From: JBBDYG01 sp040901765
Lineage (GTDB): Bacteria; Planctomycetota; Planctomycetia; Pirellulales; Lacipirellulaceae
Reading direction: 5' to 3'
NCBI GenBank assembly: GCA_040901765.1
Contig: JBBDYG010000013.1
Span: 124,001 to 188,000, forward strand
DNA: 64,000 nt
The notes under the pieces are model-generated. The model did no database searches, was not told the DNA's origin, and worked only from the letters and a program-made list of their open reading frames with translations. Below are positions 1 through 7,750 of the stretch, one piece after another (positions within the stretch are counted from its first letter, which is position 1; each line of letters starts with the position of its first letter). Position numbers and translations under genes: made by a program.

Positions 1-720
1 ACCGTTGGCCACCGTTGGAAGCTCGCGCATACCGCCCACTTCATCCCACACGAATGCTCGTTCGTAACCACTCGGCAGGTCAGCGTACCCAACCACCTGA
101 CCGAGATTGTTGATCGCCGTAGCGAACCCGCCATAGCCGCCGAGCGTTCCCAGGTCGCGGATGCCGTTCTCCTTGTCCCAGATGAACGGGTGAGCAATGT
201 ACTGGTACTGAAAATTCCCCGGTTCGATTTCTATGTACTCTAGTCGCTCCGAAGTGCCCACGACCTGGCCCAGCTCGTTGATCGCCACCGCCTGGCTATC
301 GCCGACCGGCTCAAAGCCGATGTCCACCCGGCCGGTCGCTTCGCTCCAATAAAACGCCCGCCCAAACGGCACGCCTGGTCCGGGCAACGGAATCGTCGAA
401 CCGGAGCCATAGTGACCGACGATCTCTCCCGCGTTATTGATGTCAAGCAAGTTAGCGCCCACTCTTTGGTCGTTCCACAATTCCGTCGGCTGGCCGCTGT
501 AATCCCACATCACGGGCCGCGACTGCCCCACATTCCCGCTACGGTTCAGGCGCGACGCCCCGACCACTTGCCCAACGTCGTTAAGTCCAAACGCCAGGCT
601 ATCCAGCCCGCCCGGCAATACATCGAGCGCCACAATGTTGTAGCGCACCGAATTCGCGGCACAGTTCGACTGTGCGCCAATTGCAACCAACGCGACGAAG
701 ATACTAGCACGAAATCGCAT
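1..720 (-). CDS. HAF-repeat exported protein, 3' part cut by window edge
   Basis: The reverse strand is open from an ATG at 720 to the first base of the window (240 codons), so the C-terminus lies outside. The start has GAGAGG a few bases upstream. The N-terminus (MRFRASIFVALVAIGAQ) looks like a signal peptide. At least four repeats of the type A-x-x-(I/L)-N-x-x-G-(Q/E)-(V/I)-V-G follow (for example GLNDVGQVVG, AVAINELGQVVG, ATAINNLGQVVG), each near an aromatic A/P-F-x-W motif such as AFVWDE. This is the pattern of the HAF-repeat (probable extracellular) family, often surface-anchored by PEP-CTERM in planctomycetes. The ligand and role are unknown. No neighbour gene is close enough to suggest an operon. 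Confidence 0.85.
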   Translation of the reverse strand, partial: MRFRASIFVALVAIGAQSNCAANSVRYNIVALDVLPGGLDSLAFGLNDVGQVVGASRLNRSGNVGQSRPVMWDYSGQPTELWNDQRVGANLLDINNAGEIVGHYGSGSTIPLPGPGVPFGRAFYWSEATGRVDIGFEPVGDSQAVAINELGQVVGTSERLEYIEIEPGNFQYQYIAHPFIWDKENGIRDLGTLGGYGGFATAINNLGQVVGYADLPSGYERAFVWDEVGGMRELPTVANG

Positions 721-1016
721 GACAACCTCTCTGTAACCGTGGACCCTAACCGATGCAGCGCACGCCGGTCAAGCAAATTGATCCGATTCTTCGAGAATGC
801 GCGAAAACTCGCACGCGCGCGCTAACCCCATTTACTTTAATCGAAATGTCGCAGAGGCAGAGCGCGCGGGAAAAATAATTTGCGATAAACCGCGGGCATT
901 TCGCCCCTCCAGGTCGTCTGGGGGTGCCTCGTTCCCTACCGGCTCGATCTACTTCAGCCGGCCGCTCCGCTCCGCATGCCACCAGCCTCTTCCACAAAAT
1001 TCCGCAAACTTTGTGC

Positions 1017-1045
1017 TTGAAAAAAGCCACCCGATCTGATAGTGT
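1017..1045 (+). promoter_or_regulatory. Sigma70-like promoter, copy A of a repeated module
   Basis: TTGAAA (1017-1022) and TAGTGT (1040-1045) are separated by exactly 17 bases. The spacer contains AAGCCACCC, which recurs in the two other copies of this module (4389-4417 and 43822-43850). It sits 40 bases before the ATG of the small ORF at 1085. Promoter activity is an inference; the sequence conservation between copies is seen directly. Confidence 0.55.
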
Positions 1046-1084
1046 ACGTCTGAACAAATACCTCGATTCAGGAGTACACTTGCC

Positions 1085-1150
1085 ATGCGATTCCATAACC
1101 GTCCCCCGCCCGTTGAGGAGCGAGAGGTGAGCAGCGAGGAGCGAGAATAA
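1085..1150 (+). CDS. Tiny ORF (21 aa) starting MRFHNRPPP
   Basis: The ATG at 1085 is preceded by CAGGAG (1069-1074) and by promoter copy A. The predicted peptide begins MRFHNRPPP and then becomes Glu/Arg-rich (VEEREVSSEERE). Its first nine residues match those of the tiny ORF at 43738-43782 at eight positions, and the upstream leader (CCTCGAYTCAGGAG) is also shared. The C-terminal part is encoded by local GAGCGAG-type repeats, so probably only the N-terminus is under constraint. The function is unknown; it could be a leader peptide or a small expressed protein. Conservation with copy C is the only support for translation. Confidence 0.45.
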   Translation: MRFHNRPPPVEEREVSSEERE

Positions 1151-1527
1151 GCCGAGTAAGTCTCCGCCTTGCCTCCTTCCCTCACCAGATTCCGCACTCC
1201 GCATTCCGAATTCCGCGCCCGTGAGCGGTGCGCGCTTCCCACGACCTTGCCGCCCCGCGCGACGGTCAGAGCTCGCGGTCCGCGCCGCAGGCGCGCCGGG
1301 GGCTACTTGCTCGCGAAATGCCCCGTCCGTTTATCGACGTAAACTCCCCCGTGCCAGCCAAGCAACCAATCGCGCAAAGGTTTGCCGCGTAACAAGTTAA
1401 CCGCCCTACTCGCCCACACCGCAACGCGAATAAACGTCCCGAAAAAAGAATGAGTGTGTGGCAGAAAACGGGGTCAGAACGTTCGAACGATTTACTCGGT
1501 CCACGGAAGCAAGTTCGCTGCGGAGTT

Positions 1528-2019
1528 TTATTCAAGATCGAACCGCAGCGCATTGTCGTTGTTTGGCTGGATCGTAGCCTTCAGGTCGCTGGTGGCAACG
1601 TCGGCGTAGCGAATCGGAATGATCGACGGGGGGGCCATGCTGTCTTTATATTTCTCGCTTCGATCGCGCGATGTGATGGCCACCATGTACTCGCCGGCAG
1701 CGATTCCATCGTTCGCGGCAATGGTGGTGACGTTCAGAATCTCGCCGAGTTCGATGTCGGCCGTCACTTGTCTCGACTTGGGTGAAATAAAGACGATCGA
1801 TCCGTGCTCGAGAGGTTTTCCCTGATAGGTCACCTGGCCCGAGACGGAATAGAGTCCGTTACGCGAGCCGCAACCGGCGACGACGCAGGTGAGCAACAAG
1901 ATTTGCGCCAGCGACCGCCATCGCTTTGCACGACGGCCGTGGATGCAATCGGGACTTTGTGTTCGTTCCATACCAACACCTAACGAGGCTGCCTTGGGGT
2001 TCATCACCCCATCTTGCAA
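1528..2019 (-). CDS. Lipoprotein with transthyretin/carboxypeptidase-regulatory-like domain
   Basis: A 163-residue protein with a lipobox-type signal (LLLTCVVAGC) near residues 41-50, followed by a beta-rich segment that starts SVSGQVTYQGKPLEHGSIVF. This is the typical start of the small carboxypeptidase-regulatory-like / DUF4198-like lipoproteins found in tandem with DUF1559 pseudopilins in planctomycetes. It lies six bases downstream of the pseudopilin stop, so the two are probably co-transcribed. Two internal Met codons (residues 6 and 17) give alternative starts; the ribosome-binding site at residue 1 is weak. Likely an outer-membrane or inner-membrane anchored periplasmic protein of unknown substrate. 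Confidence 0.75.
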   Translation of the reverse strand: MQDGVMNPKAASLGVGMERTQSPDCIHGRRAKRWRSLAQILLLTCVVAGCGSRNGLYSVSGQVTYQGKPLEHGSIVFISPKSRQVTADIELGEILNVTTIAANDGIAAGEYMVAITSRDRSEKYKDSMAPPSIIPIRYADVATSDLKATIQPNNDNALRFDLE

Positions 2020-2025
2020 TCGTGA

Positions 2026-2994
2026 CTAGTCGGCCGCGGCTTCGACTTCGTTCCCAGCTCGAGACGCGCGAGCCATGTAGGTAAAGTGATCAATGCCTTC
2101 ATTGACGAACACGACCGAGGCGTCGCACATGGCGAAGTGGGCCCCGGTGGGATGCATGCTGCGAAACGTAATTGCCCAATTCCATCTCAAATCGGTCGGT
2201 TGGTTGTTGTAGTCGATGTTCCCAAGCGTGAGGTAGCTGTCGTTCTTATAGTTAATGGGATGAGCCGTGGTGGCGAACGCTTGGAAGGGAAAATCCTGAT
2301 TGATGCACCAATGGCCGACCACTTCACCAAGGGCAAAGGTTTTGGAGGTGCCATCGGTAATGTCCTTGAACTTTGCCGACCAACCATATCGCGAGATAAT
2401 GCCGCGGGGCGGAATATGATCGTTGCCAAACTGAAATTGTCCAGGGGCACCTGCGCCTTTCGCGCCCGTCGCGTTCCAGTAATCGCCGATGGAAGTTGCG
2501 TAGTCGGTTTCCGCCGTTTGCTCCCTGGAGGACGTATTCCACGTCTCCTGAAATCCAAGCTGGCCAACATATGGACCCGACGGACAAGTCACGACATCGA
2601 GCGGTGTTTTGATCGCCTCCAAGTTTCTTGGATCGTTAGGGGTTTGGGTGAAATCAACGAAATCGTGCAGCGTCGTTTCTTCCAAGTAGGGCAAAAGCTG
2701 TGGCAATTCACCCCAGAAGTTGGCGAGGTTCTTCTTTTTGCTCTTGCCGAAAAAATTACTGACCGGAAAGGTGCCCATCGAACCATGATGGTTGTGCAGT
2801 GCAAACGCAAGCTGCCGTAAGTTGTTGGAACACGAGCTTCGCCGAGCCGCTTCGCGGGCCGCTTGAATGGCCGGCAAGAGCAAGGCGACAAGAATGCCGA
2901 TGATCGCGATGACCACCAGTAATTCGACCAATGTAAACCCCGCGCGGCGATCAGCCCGGTAAGACCTTCGCGGTTTATTGCGGCGCGACTCCAT
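2026..2994 (-). CDS. DUF1559 family type II secretion-like pseudopilin
   Basis: 322 residues. Near the N-terminus is a class III prepilin signal, basic residues and then GFTLVELLVVIAIIGILVAL, in which cleavage is expected after the Gly and before FTLVE by a PilD-type peptidase. It continues with LLPAIQAAREAARR, the invariant planctomycete DUF1559 signature, and NLRQLAFALHNHH. The C-terminal part holds a HFAMCDASVVFVNE segment, matching the H-x-x-x-x-D-G-SV-type end of the family. DUF1559 proteins are abundant paralogs of unknown substrate that probably assemble as minor pseudopilins. Lipoprotein gene 1528-2019 follows directly. Confidence 0.9.
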   Translation of the reverse strand: MESRRNKPRRSYRADRRAGFTLVELLVVIAIIGILVALLLPAIQAAREAARRSSCSNNLRQLAFALHNHHGSMGTFPVSNFFGKSKKKNLANFWGELPQLLPYLEETTLHDFVDFTQTPNDPRNLEAIKTPLDVVTCPSGPYVGQLGFQETWNTSSREQTAETDYATSIGDYWNATGAKGAGAPGQFQFGNDHIPPRGIISRYGWSAKFKDITDGTSKTFALGEVVGHWCINQDFPFQAFATTAHPINYKNDSYLTLGNIDYNNQPTDLRWNWAITFRSMHPTGAHFAMCDASVVFVNEGIDHFTYMARASRAGNEVEAAAD

Positions 2995-3276
2995 CTAAGC
3001 CCCCTCAAGTGTTAGCAGAGCGGTTTCGATACGCGACGAGATGCCGAACCATGCGTAAACAGGACTGGCAATCATTCTGCATAATGACGGCGGAAACACC
3101 AGCGGCCAAACCGGGGACGGCGAATGAATAAGCGGATTCTTGCGGAAATGCTCACGCGGTCACGCTTACGGTGCAATTTCTGTTGGCGATGAATTGCCTG
3201 ACCCGGTACATCGGGCTGATGGATGTCCCCGCCGCTGTCCGAAAGTCCTGAGCTATCGCACCCCATTGTCGCAGCT

Positions 3277-4218
3277 TTAGCTTTTTACAGTCAGGCGACG
3301 ATGACTAAAGGCTAATGCAATCCCAACTGTAACGAACAACGCCACGGACGCCGGCTCAGGCACAACTTCAGTGTCTCCCCACCCCATCGCGAGGGTAGTT
3401 CCAAAGTTGCTTCTCCACGTCTGAATATCAACCGAGTCAACAACTCCATTTCCGTTCGCATCTGCTCCGCTGAAACCGGCGATTAAAGTGCCGAACTGAT
3501 CTCGCCAGGTAACGTAGTCAGCGGCATCGACCAAACCATCGTCGTTAAAGTCGCCGAGTGTCGAAGCGGGAGGGATCACTGTAATGGAAGCATCATCGAA
3601 AAACACTCCAGCGGCTGGAATAGTTTCGTTGATTGCGTAGAACTCGTAGTGCAGAAAGCGTGTGTTTGGTTCTAGCGGATGCACTGCTCCAATCTGTTGC
3701 CATTCGATCGTCGTACTGGACGTAGCGACAACGAGTGCCCTTTCGCCGAGCATTGGATCGACTCTCGCACCAGTCTCTCTTGAAGGTCTTAGTGGCGAGG
3801 GAAGATTCCTCAGTTGAATGCCGGTTTCTATTCCACCTGCTGGGGCATTCACCCAGACAGAGAATTCCACGAACAGATTTCCCGTGTCAATTGCATCAGC
3901 GAATGAGGATACGTCAACGATTTGGCTTACTTGGGAAGCAATGTATGTTGCTGGATTGACTCGAAGCATGCCGTGAGGTGAATGAGGAACAAATGGCCCG
4001 ATGTTACCGACAATTAAATCAGCGTCGTCGGCGTTCCAAACACCCGGCGTCCAAGGTTCGTCGGGGTTTGCACCCGAGTAGGTAAGCGGAGGCGAACTCA
4101 CGCCAAAATCCCCGTGTTCGAGCAAATTGGTAGTCGGAATAACATCGGCGATTAACCTGGCTTGAGAGAACACGAGGGCGAATGCCGACAACAGCACCAA
4201 ATTTAAGCTTCGGGTCAT
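3277..4218 (-). CDS. PEP-CTERM exported protein with dockerin-like repeats
   Basis: The ATG at 4218 is chosen because AAGGAGAG lies just upstream and the protein then begins with a signal peptide (MTRSLNLVLLSAFALVF). The 313-residue product has a beta-rich ligand-binding-like body (LLEHGDFGVSSPP, as in carbohydrate-binding-like modules). Two dockerin-like segments follow (GDFNDDGLVDAADYVTWRD and ADANGNGVVDSVDIQTW), with Asp/Asn spacing expected to bind calcium. It ends in a PEP-CTERM tail: VPEPAS, a hydrophobic helix and HRR. Such tails are processed by an exosortase, which is not encoded in this window. The open frame extends upstream to 4311, but that part lacks a signal peptide. Confidence 0.85.
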   Translation of the reverse strand: MTRSLNLVLLSAFALVFSQARLIADVIPTTNLLEHGDFGVSSPPLTYSGANPDEPWTPGVWNADDADLIVGNIGPFVPHSPHGMLRVNPATYIASQVSQIVDVSSFADAIDTGNLFVEFSVWVNAPAGGIETGIQLRNLPSPLRPSRETGARVDPMLGERALVVATSSTTIEWQQIGAVHPLEPNTRFLHYEFYAINETIPAAGVFFDDASITVIPPASTLGDFNDDGLVDAADYVTWRDQFGTLIAGFSGADANGNGVVDSVDIQTWRSNFGTTLAMGWGDTEVVPEPASVALFVTVGIALAFSHRRLTVKS

Positions 4219-4658
4219 GGGTTCTCTCCTTATTTGGGACGCCGACGATCCTGCACCGAATTTCCTAGCAAGATGCATACCGATAGTCGTGAAGATACCA
4301 TGAAAACTCAAGAGATGTCAGTAACTAATAATCAAACAGTGGGCTTGGCGTTTATCTACCGCTCCTCCGCCACTTCTCCAGAATCTGCTTGTAAAGAGCC
4401 ACCCCCTCTGGTATAGTATACATGCGTACTAAACCCTGCGCACGCTCTTTGAAAATCAAATCTCCCCGCCCGCGCCGTCATTCTGCCGTCCGCCTACTGC
4501 ACTCTGCCCGCTTCATTCTGTCCAACCGTGTCCGCCGCGCCCTGCCAATATTCACCCCACAATTCCCCGAGGAAATCGCCCGAGATCAATTTTGTCCGCA
4601 TGACGGGTGAGTCGCGAATTCCGGACAAAACCCCCGTCTATTACCCTGAAGACTGGAG
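4219..4658. other. Intergenic region between convergent-facing units, with promoter copy B
   Basis: About 440 bases without a convincing gene. It contains promoter-like copy B at 4389-4417 and low-complexity sequence at 4465-4530 (iterated CTGCC/CTGC tracts). No intact M-x-F-H-N-R-P-P-P ORF follows copy B. Confidence 0.5.
4389..4417 (+). promoter_or_regulatory. Sigma70-like promoter, copy B of the repeated module
   Basis: TTGTAA (4389-4394) and TATAGT (4412-4417) flank a 17-base spacer that shares AGAGCCACCCC with copy C at 43822-43850. The sequence upstream (CTGC before TTG) is also shared. No tiny ORF of the conserved type is seen downstream, so this may be a decayed copy. Confidence 0.5.
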
Positions 4659-5384
4659 TCATCCTTGCGAATCAACATTCGTCAGCAGCCCCTTCCGCCA
4701 CACGCCGACCCGCGCCGGCGGGTACTCGCGCACGTCCCAGCCGGTGCTGTGCCGATCTTGCTTCACGCCGCCGGGCAAGTCGGCAAAGTCGAACCGCTCG
4801 TCCGACTCGACGACGAACACGCTCCCGGCAGGCGCGTATTGCAGCAGTGCGTCGATGAGGTCGAGCATCTCTTCGCGGCGATCGACGTAAAACGCGTAGG
4901 GCGGACTGATGAAGACGAGCCAGGGGATTTGGGATTTTGGCCCAATGGCGGAACGTGGGATTTGGGATTGAAAAACAGGCAAGTCGCGCTTGGACCACAG
5001 GAAAGCGCTGGTTTCTAGGAGGGTCGATTGATTTTCGACGCCGAGGCGGGCGATGTTCTCTTGCACGGTGCGGGCGGTGGGGATGTGGCGCTCGATGAAG
5101 GTGGCCTGCACCGCTCCACGGCTGAGGGCTTCCAGCCCCAGAGCCCCGGTGCCGGCAAACAAGTCGATAGCATGCTTTCCTTCCACGTCGGTGCCGACGA
5201 GATTGAAGATCGCCTCGCGAACGCGGTGCTTCATTGGCCGCGTGATGGGGTCGCCGTGATACCCGAGCTTGCGGCCTCGGAAGTGACCGCCGATGATTTG
5301 CAGCTCGGGCGGTCGGCCACTCTCCGAGGCGTCGGCAGGTTGTCCCGCGCGGCCGCGCGGCTTGCGTTTGGGTTGCTTGGACAC
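4659..5384 (-). CDS. rsmD: 16S rRNA (guanine(966)-N2)-methyltransferase RsmD
   Basis: Contains the RsmD hallmarks: LQIIGGHFRGRKL near the N-terminus, TRPMKHRVREAIFNLV, the SAM-binding loop DLFAGTGALGLEALSRGA, and the catalytic motif IV as SPPY (FISPPYAFY), where DPPY or NPPY is commoner. It would methylate G966 of 16S rRNA in the cytoplasm. The start is uncertain: GTG at 5384 gives a typical N-terminus (241 residues), while a GTG at 5462 would add 26 residues. Between SKRDLPVF and LVFISPPY there is an extra segment (QSQIPRSAIGPKSQIP) encoded by a dispersed GGGATTT-type repeat at 4924-4970. The gene is divergent from the cyclophilin gene. Confidence 0.88.
   Translation of the reverse strand: MSKQPKRKPRGRAGQPADASESGRPPELQIIGGHFRGRKLGYHGDPITRPMKHRVREAIFNLVGTDVEGKHAIDLFAGTGALGLEALSRGAVQATFIERHIPTARTVQENIARLGVENQSTLLETSAFLWSKRDLPVFQSQIPRSAIGPKSQIPWLVFISPPYAFYVDRREEMLDLIDALLQYAPAGSVFVVESDERFDFADLPGGVKQDRHSTGWDVREYPPARVGVWRKGLLTNVDSQG
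4924..4970. repeat. GGGATTT-type micro-repeat inside rsmD
   Basis: Two copies of GGGATTTGGGATT flank a short unique segment. The same heptamer is iterated in the intergenic region near 43228-43250 (gatttgggatttgggattgg). Here the unit is in frame and adds about 16 residues to RsmD just before motif IV. Confidence 0.6.
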
Positions 5385-5490
5385 GGAAGGCTCAGGCTGG
5401 GGGAAGCTTCGTGAGTTTGGTATTCTGCTGGTTCGATCATCGTAACTCGATATGCCCGTCACTTATACGCCCAACCATCGGAGTGCTTGG

Positions 5491-6735
5491 ATGAAACCCG
5501 CCGTTATTTGCTGTTTTTTAGTGCTTCTAACGTTCGGCAGCTTTGCAACGGGCCAAGAGCCTCCGGCGGATCCCGTCACGGCGGCCGATGCGGCAGCGCC
5601 GGCCGATGCGAAGGCCCAATACCTCGCGGCGCTCGAGGCGTACAAGCAATCGGTGCGAGCGATCGAGCAGTTGCGGGGCGAATACCAAGCTGCCGACGAG
5701 ACTCGCCGGGCAGCGATCAACACCGAGCTGCAAGCGCAAATCACGGCCACGCAGCAGAAGGTGGACGAGCTGGTCGATGCGGCGCTTGCGGCCTACAAGG
5801 CGGCGCCCAACGCCGATCCGCAGATTGAAGAGCTTCTGGTGGGTGTAGCCGAACACCGCGCGGTCGGTCAACCGATTCCGGCGGGCGGCAATCAACCCAG
5901 CGGCGGCAACCATTCGGGCGGAGACCAGTATGAAAAAGCCTTGCCCGTTATCAATGCACTTATTGAAAACGGCAACGAGAAGCCGGAGTTGCCCTTGTGG
6001 GGATTCATCAGTGCCTTCAGCACCGCGGACTACGATCTCGCCGAAAAATACCTGCAAATGGCCCGGGAGCGCGGGGTCTTCGATAATCCCCCCGATTCCA
6101 AGAAGAATCCGATGGCGGAGGAGACGCTTGGGCTAGCGATGCAGCTAGCGCAAATCCTAGACCAGCACCGGCAGCTTTGGGACGCCGAGCAGAAAATCCG
6201 GGCCGCGGAAGCCGAGGCCGACGACCTGCCGCGGGTGAAACTTACTACCAGCAAGGGCGATGTCGTGATCGAGATGTTCGAGAACGAAGCGCCGCAGTCG
6301 GTAGCCAGCTTTATATCGCTCGTCAAGAAAGGCTTCTACGACGGCACACCTTTTCACCGGGTGCTTCCAATGTTCATGGCCCAAGGCGGCGATCCGACCG
6401 GCACCGGCACCGGCGGCCCGGGGTACACAATCCGTGGTGAAGCGGGCCAGCCGAACATTCGCAAGCACTTCCGAGGCAGCCTGAGCATGGCTCACTCGGG
6501 CGATCCCGATTCGGGCGGTTCGCAGTTCTTTCTCACGTTTCGCCCGACGCCGCATCTGGACGGCGGCCATACCGCCTTCGGCCGAGTCATTGAGGGTATC
6601 AACGTTCTCGGCGAGCTCCAGCGGATAAATCCGCAGGCCGAGCCGCCCCATCCAAACCCTGATCAGATCATTAAGGCCGAAGTGGTTCGCGATCGCGGGC
6701 ACGAATATGCGTTCGATAAGCTGCCGGGGCGTTGA
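5491..6735 (+). CDS. Exported cyclophilin-type peptidyl-prolyl cis-trans isomerase
   Basis: The ATG at 5491 follows GGAG and opens a signal peptide (MKPAVICCFLVLLTFGSFATG), so the protein is periplasmic or membrane-associated (414 residues). Residues ~40-120 are Ala/Glu/Gln-rich and probably coiled coil. The last ~170 residues form a cyclophilin domain: VKLTTSKGDVVIEMFENEAP, FYDGTPFHRVLPMFMAQGGD, GSLSMAHSGDPDSGGSQFFL and HLDGGHTAFGRVIEG. The FHRV Arg, QGGD Gln and SQFF Phe are active-site residues of the family. The role is proline isomerisation during folding of exported proteins. A longer frame begins at 5452 but lacks a ribosome-binding site. Confidence 0.9.
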   Translation: MKPAVICCFLVLLTFGSFATGQEPPADPVTAADAAAPADAKAQYLAALEAYKQSVRAIEQLRGEYQAADETRRAAINTELQAQITATQQKVDELVDAALAAYKAAPNADPQIEELLVGVAEHRAVGQPIPAGGNQPSGGNHSGGDQYEKALPVINALIENGNEKPELPLWGFISAFSTADYDLAEKYLQMARERGVFDNPPDSKKNPMAEETLGLAMQLAQILDQHRQLWDAEQKIRAAEAEADDLPRVKLTTSKGDVVIEMFENEAPQSVASFISLVKKGFYDGTPFHRVLPMFMAQGGDPTGTGTGGPGYTIRGEAGQPNIRKHFRGSLSMAHSGDPDSGGSQFFLTFRPTPHLDGGHTAFGRVIEGINVLGELQRINPQAEPPHPNPDQIIKAEVVRDRGHEYAFDKLPGR

Positions 6736-6740
6736 ATTCG

Positions 6741-6769
6741 TTGGAGTTCTATCGCTGGCGGGCTAGAAT
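6741..6769 (+). promoter_or_regulatory. Candidate sigma70 promoter of the VapBC-like operon
   Basis: TTGGAG (6741-6746) and TAGAAT (6764-6769) are separated by 17 bases and lie 38 bases before the antitoxin ATG. This is a sequence match only. Confidence 0.45.
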
Positions 6770-6807
6770 TAATGTGAACTTTGATCTATGCCCTGAGGAT
6801 TGTTGAC

Positions 6808-7068
6808 ATGAAACTTCCAGTCACCGACGCCGGTGTTACCTTGCCGAAGTTCTGGTTCGGCGATGCCACCGAGGTCGAAGTTCGCCGCGAGAACGGTCAT
6901 GTAGAGATCGAGCCGTTGGTACCTGTCGATATCGAGTCCAAGCCGATCGAGCCGTATGATCCGGATGACCCAATTTGGGAATTGGGGAAGAAGACCTCTG
7001 ATCTAAATATTACGGATGGGTCGGTAAATCTCGACAAATACCTTTACGGCGATCGTGGGATTACCTAA
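6808..7068 (+). CDS. AbrB-fold-like antitoxin of a VapBC-type pair
   Basis: An 86-residue protein. The ATG at 6808 is preceded by TGAGGA. Residues ~9-40 (GVTLPKFWFGDATEVEVRR) read like a swapped-hairpin AbrB/MazE DNA-binding domain (x-(V/I)-T-(L/I)-P, then a D/A-x-x-V-E-V-R strand). The remainder is acidic (PYDPDDPIWELG), as expected for a toxin-neutralising tail. It ends two bases before the PIN-domain gene, so the pair is one operon. The assignment as antitoxin rests on this pairing plus weak fold similarity. Confidence 0.65.
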   Translation: MKLPVTDAGVTLPKFWFGDATEVEVRRENGHVEIEPLVPVDIESKPIEPYDPDDPIWELGKKTSDLNITDGSVNLDKYLYGDRGIT

Positions 7069-7070
7069 CC

Positions 7071-7487
7071 ATGCAAGTCGTGTTGCTGGACAGTGCGTTT
7101 CTGATCGCTCTCACAATGGAAGGCGATCAAAACCATTTACGGGCACAATCGACTTGGCGGCAAGTTACGGAGCAAAAATATCGCTTTGTTACGACCACAT
7201 TTATTCTGGATGAGGTGGCGACGTTCTTGAACAATCGAGGAGAGCATGAACTTGCGGTCGAGACCGGCGAGCAGTTACTAACCAGTCCGACGGTCGAGAT
7301 GATCGATGTCCAGTGTCCGCTCGTAAACCAGGGCTGGATGTACTTTGTTCGCCATCACGACAAGCGTTATTCGCTCACCGACTGCATTTCATTCACCATA
7401 ATGACCGAGCGGGCGATTTGCGAAGCACTAACCTTCGACGCCCATTTCATCCAAGCGGGATTCCAAACCCTGCCCGAATTCCCATGA
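7071..7487 (+). CDS. PIN-domain toxin, VapC-like ribonuclease
   Basis: 138 residues with the acidic tetrad of PIN nucleases visible: Asp7 (VVLLDSAF), Glu48 (FILDEVA), Asp104 (YSLTDCISF) and Asp123 (LTFDAHF). The spacing and length fit VapC proteins, which cleave tRNA or rRNA when unbound by antitoxin. It directly follows the AbrB-like antitoxin with a two-base gap. All four metal-binding positions are intact, so it should be active. Confidence 0.85.
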   Translation: MQVVLLDSAFLIALTMEGDQNHLRAQSTWRQVTEQKYRFVTTTFILDEVATFLNNRGEHELAVETGEQLLTSPTVEMIDVQCPLVNQGWMYFVRHHDKRYSLTDCISFTIMTERAICEALTFDAHFIQAGFQTLPEFP

Positions 7488-7554
7488 AGTTGACCTGGAC
7501 ACCCCCCATCTATATCAGCGGTTAGCCGCAGATCGCGTCGGGCAAATCGACGAG

Positions 7555-7584
7555 TTGACAGCAGGTGCCGACAGCAGCTATGCT
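7555..7584 (+). promoter_or_regulatory. Candidate sigma70 promoter upstream of the LysR gene
   Basis: A perfect TTGACA (7555-7560), an 18-base spacer and TATGCT (7579-7584) lie about 165 bases before the LysR start. The long leader between could hold a regulator-binding site, since LysR genes are often autoregulated. Confidence 0.5.
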
Positions 7585-7750
7585 AATATCTGAATTCCGC
7601 ATTCTAGCGTCCGCTCCTATTCATAAATGTGATTGATAGCAGCTTCTTTTCTCGGTAGCAGTGGCGACACAGCAGATTCGGTATGTCCGCCGGCGGGATC
7701 GACGGCACCGGTCTGCGCTAAGCGACTTCACTACTTAAATTCCTCCAAAC

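Larger units (their letters stand above)
721..1527. other. Long intergenic region with promoter/small-ORF module A
   Basis: About 800 bases separate the HAF-repeat gene from the lipoprotein gene. The only organised structure seen is the promoter plus tiny ORF at 1017-1150. The stretch 1110-1230 is low-complexity: iterations of GAGCGAG/GAGGAG, then of ATTCCGC. The sequence near 1468-1485 (aaacggggtcagaacgttc) resembles half of a REP-type inverted repeat, but no partner arm was found. The remaining open frames have no recognisable features. Confidence 0.6.

Noticed and set aside
1468..1485. Sequence resembling half of a REP/RAYT inverted repeat (aaacggggtcagaacg)
   Set aside because: No partner arm or transposase gene nearby, so no element can be called.
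1266..1553. 95-codon minus-strand frame
   Set aside because: Composition is Arg/Cys/Ser-rich and overlaps the true end of the lipoprotein gene; no support for translation.
3072..3266. 64-codon minus-strand frame between two exported-protein genes
   Set aside because: No ribosome-binding site, hydrophobic segment or family match.
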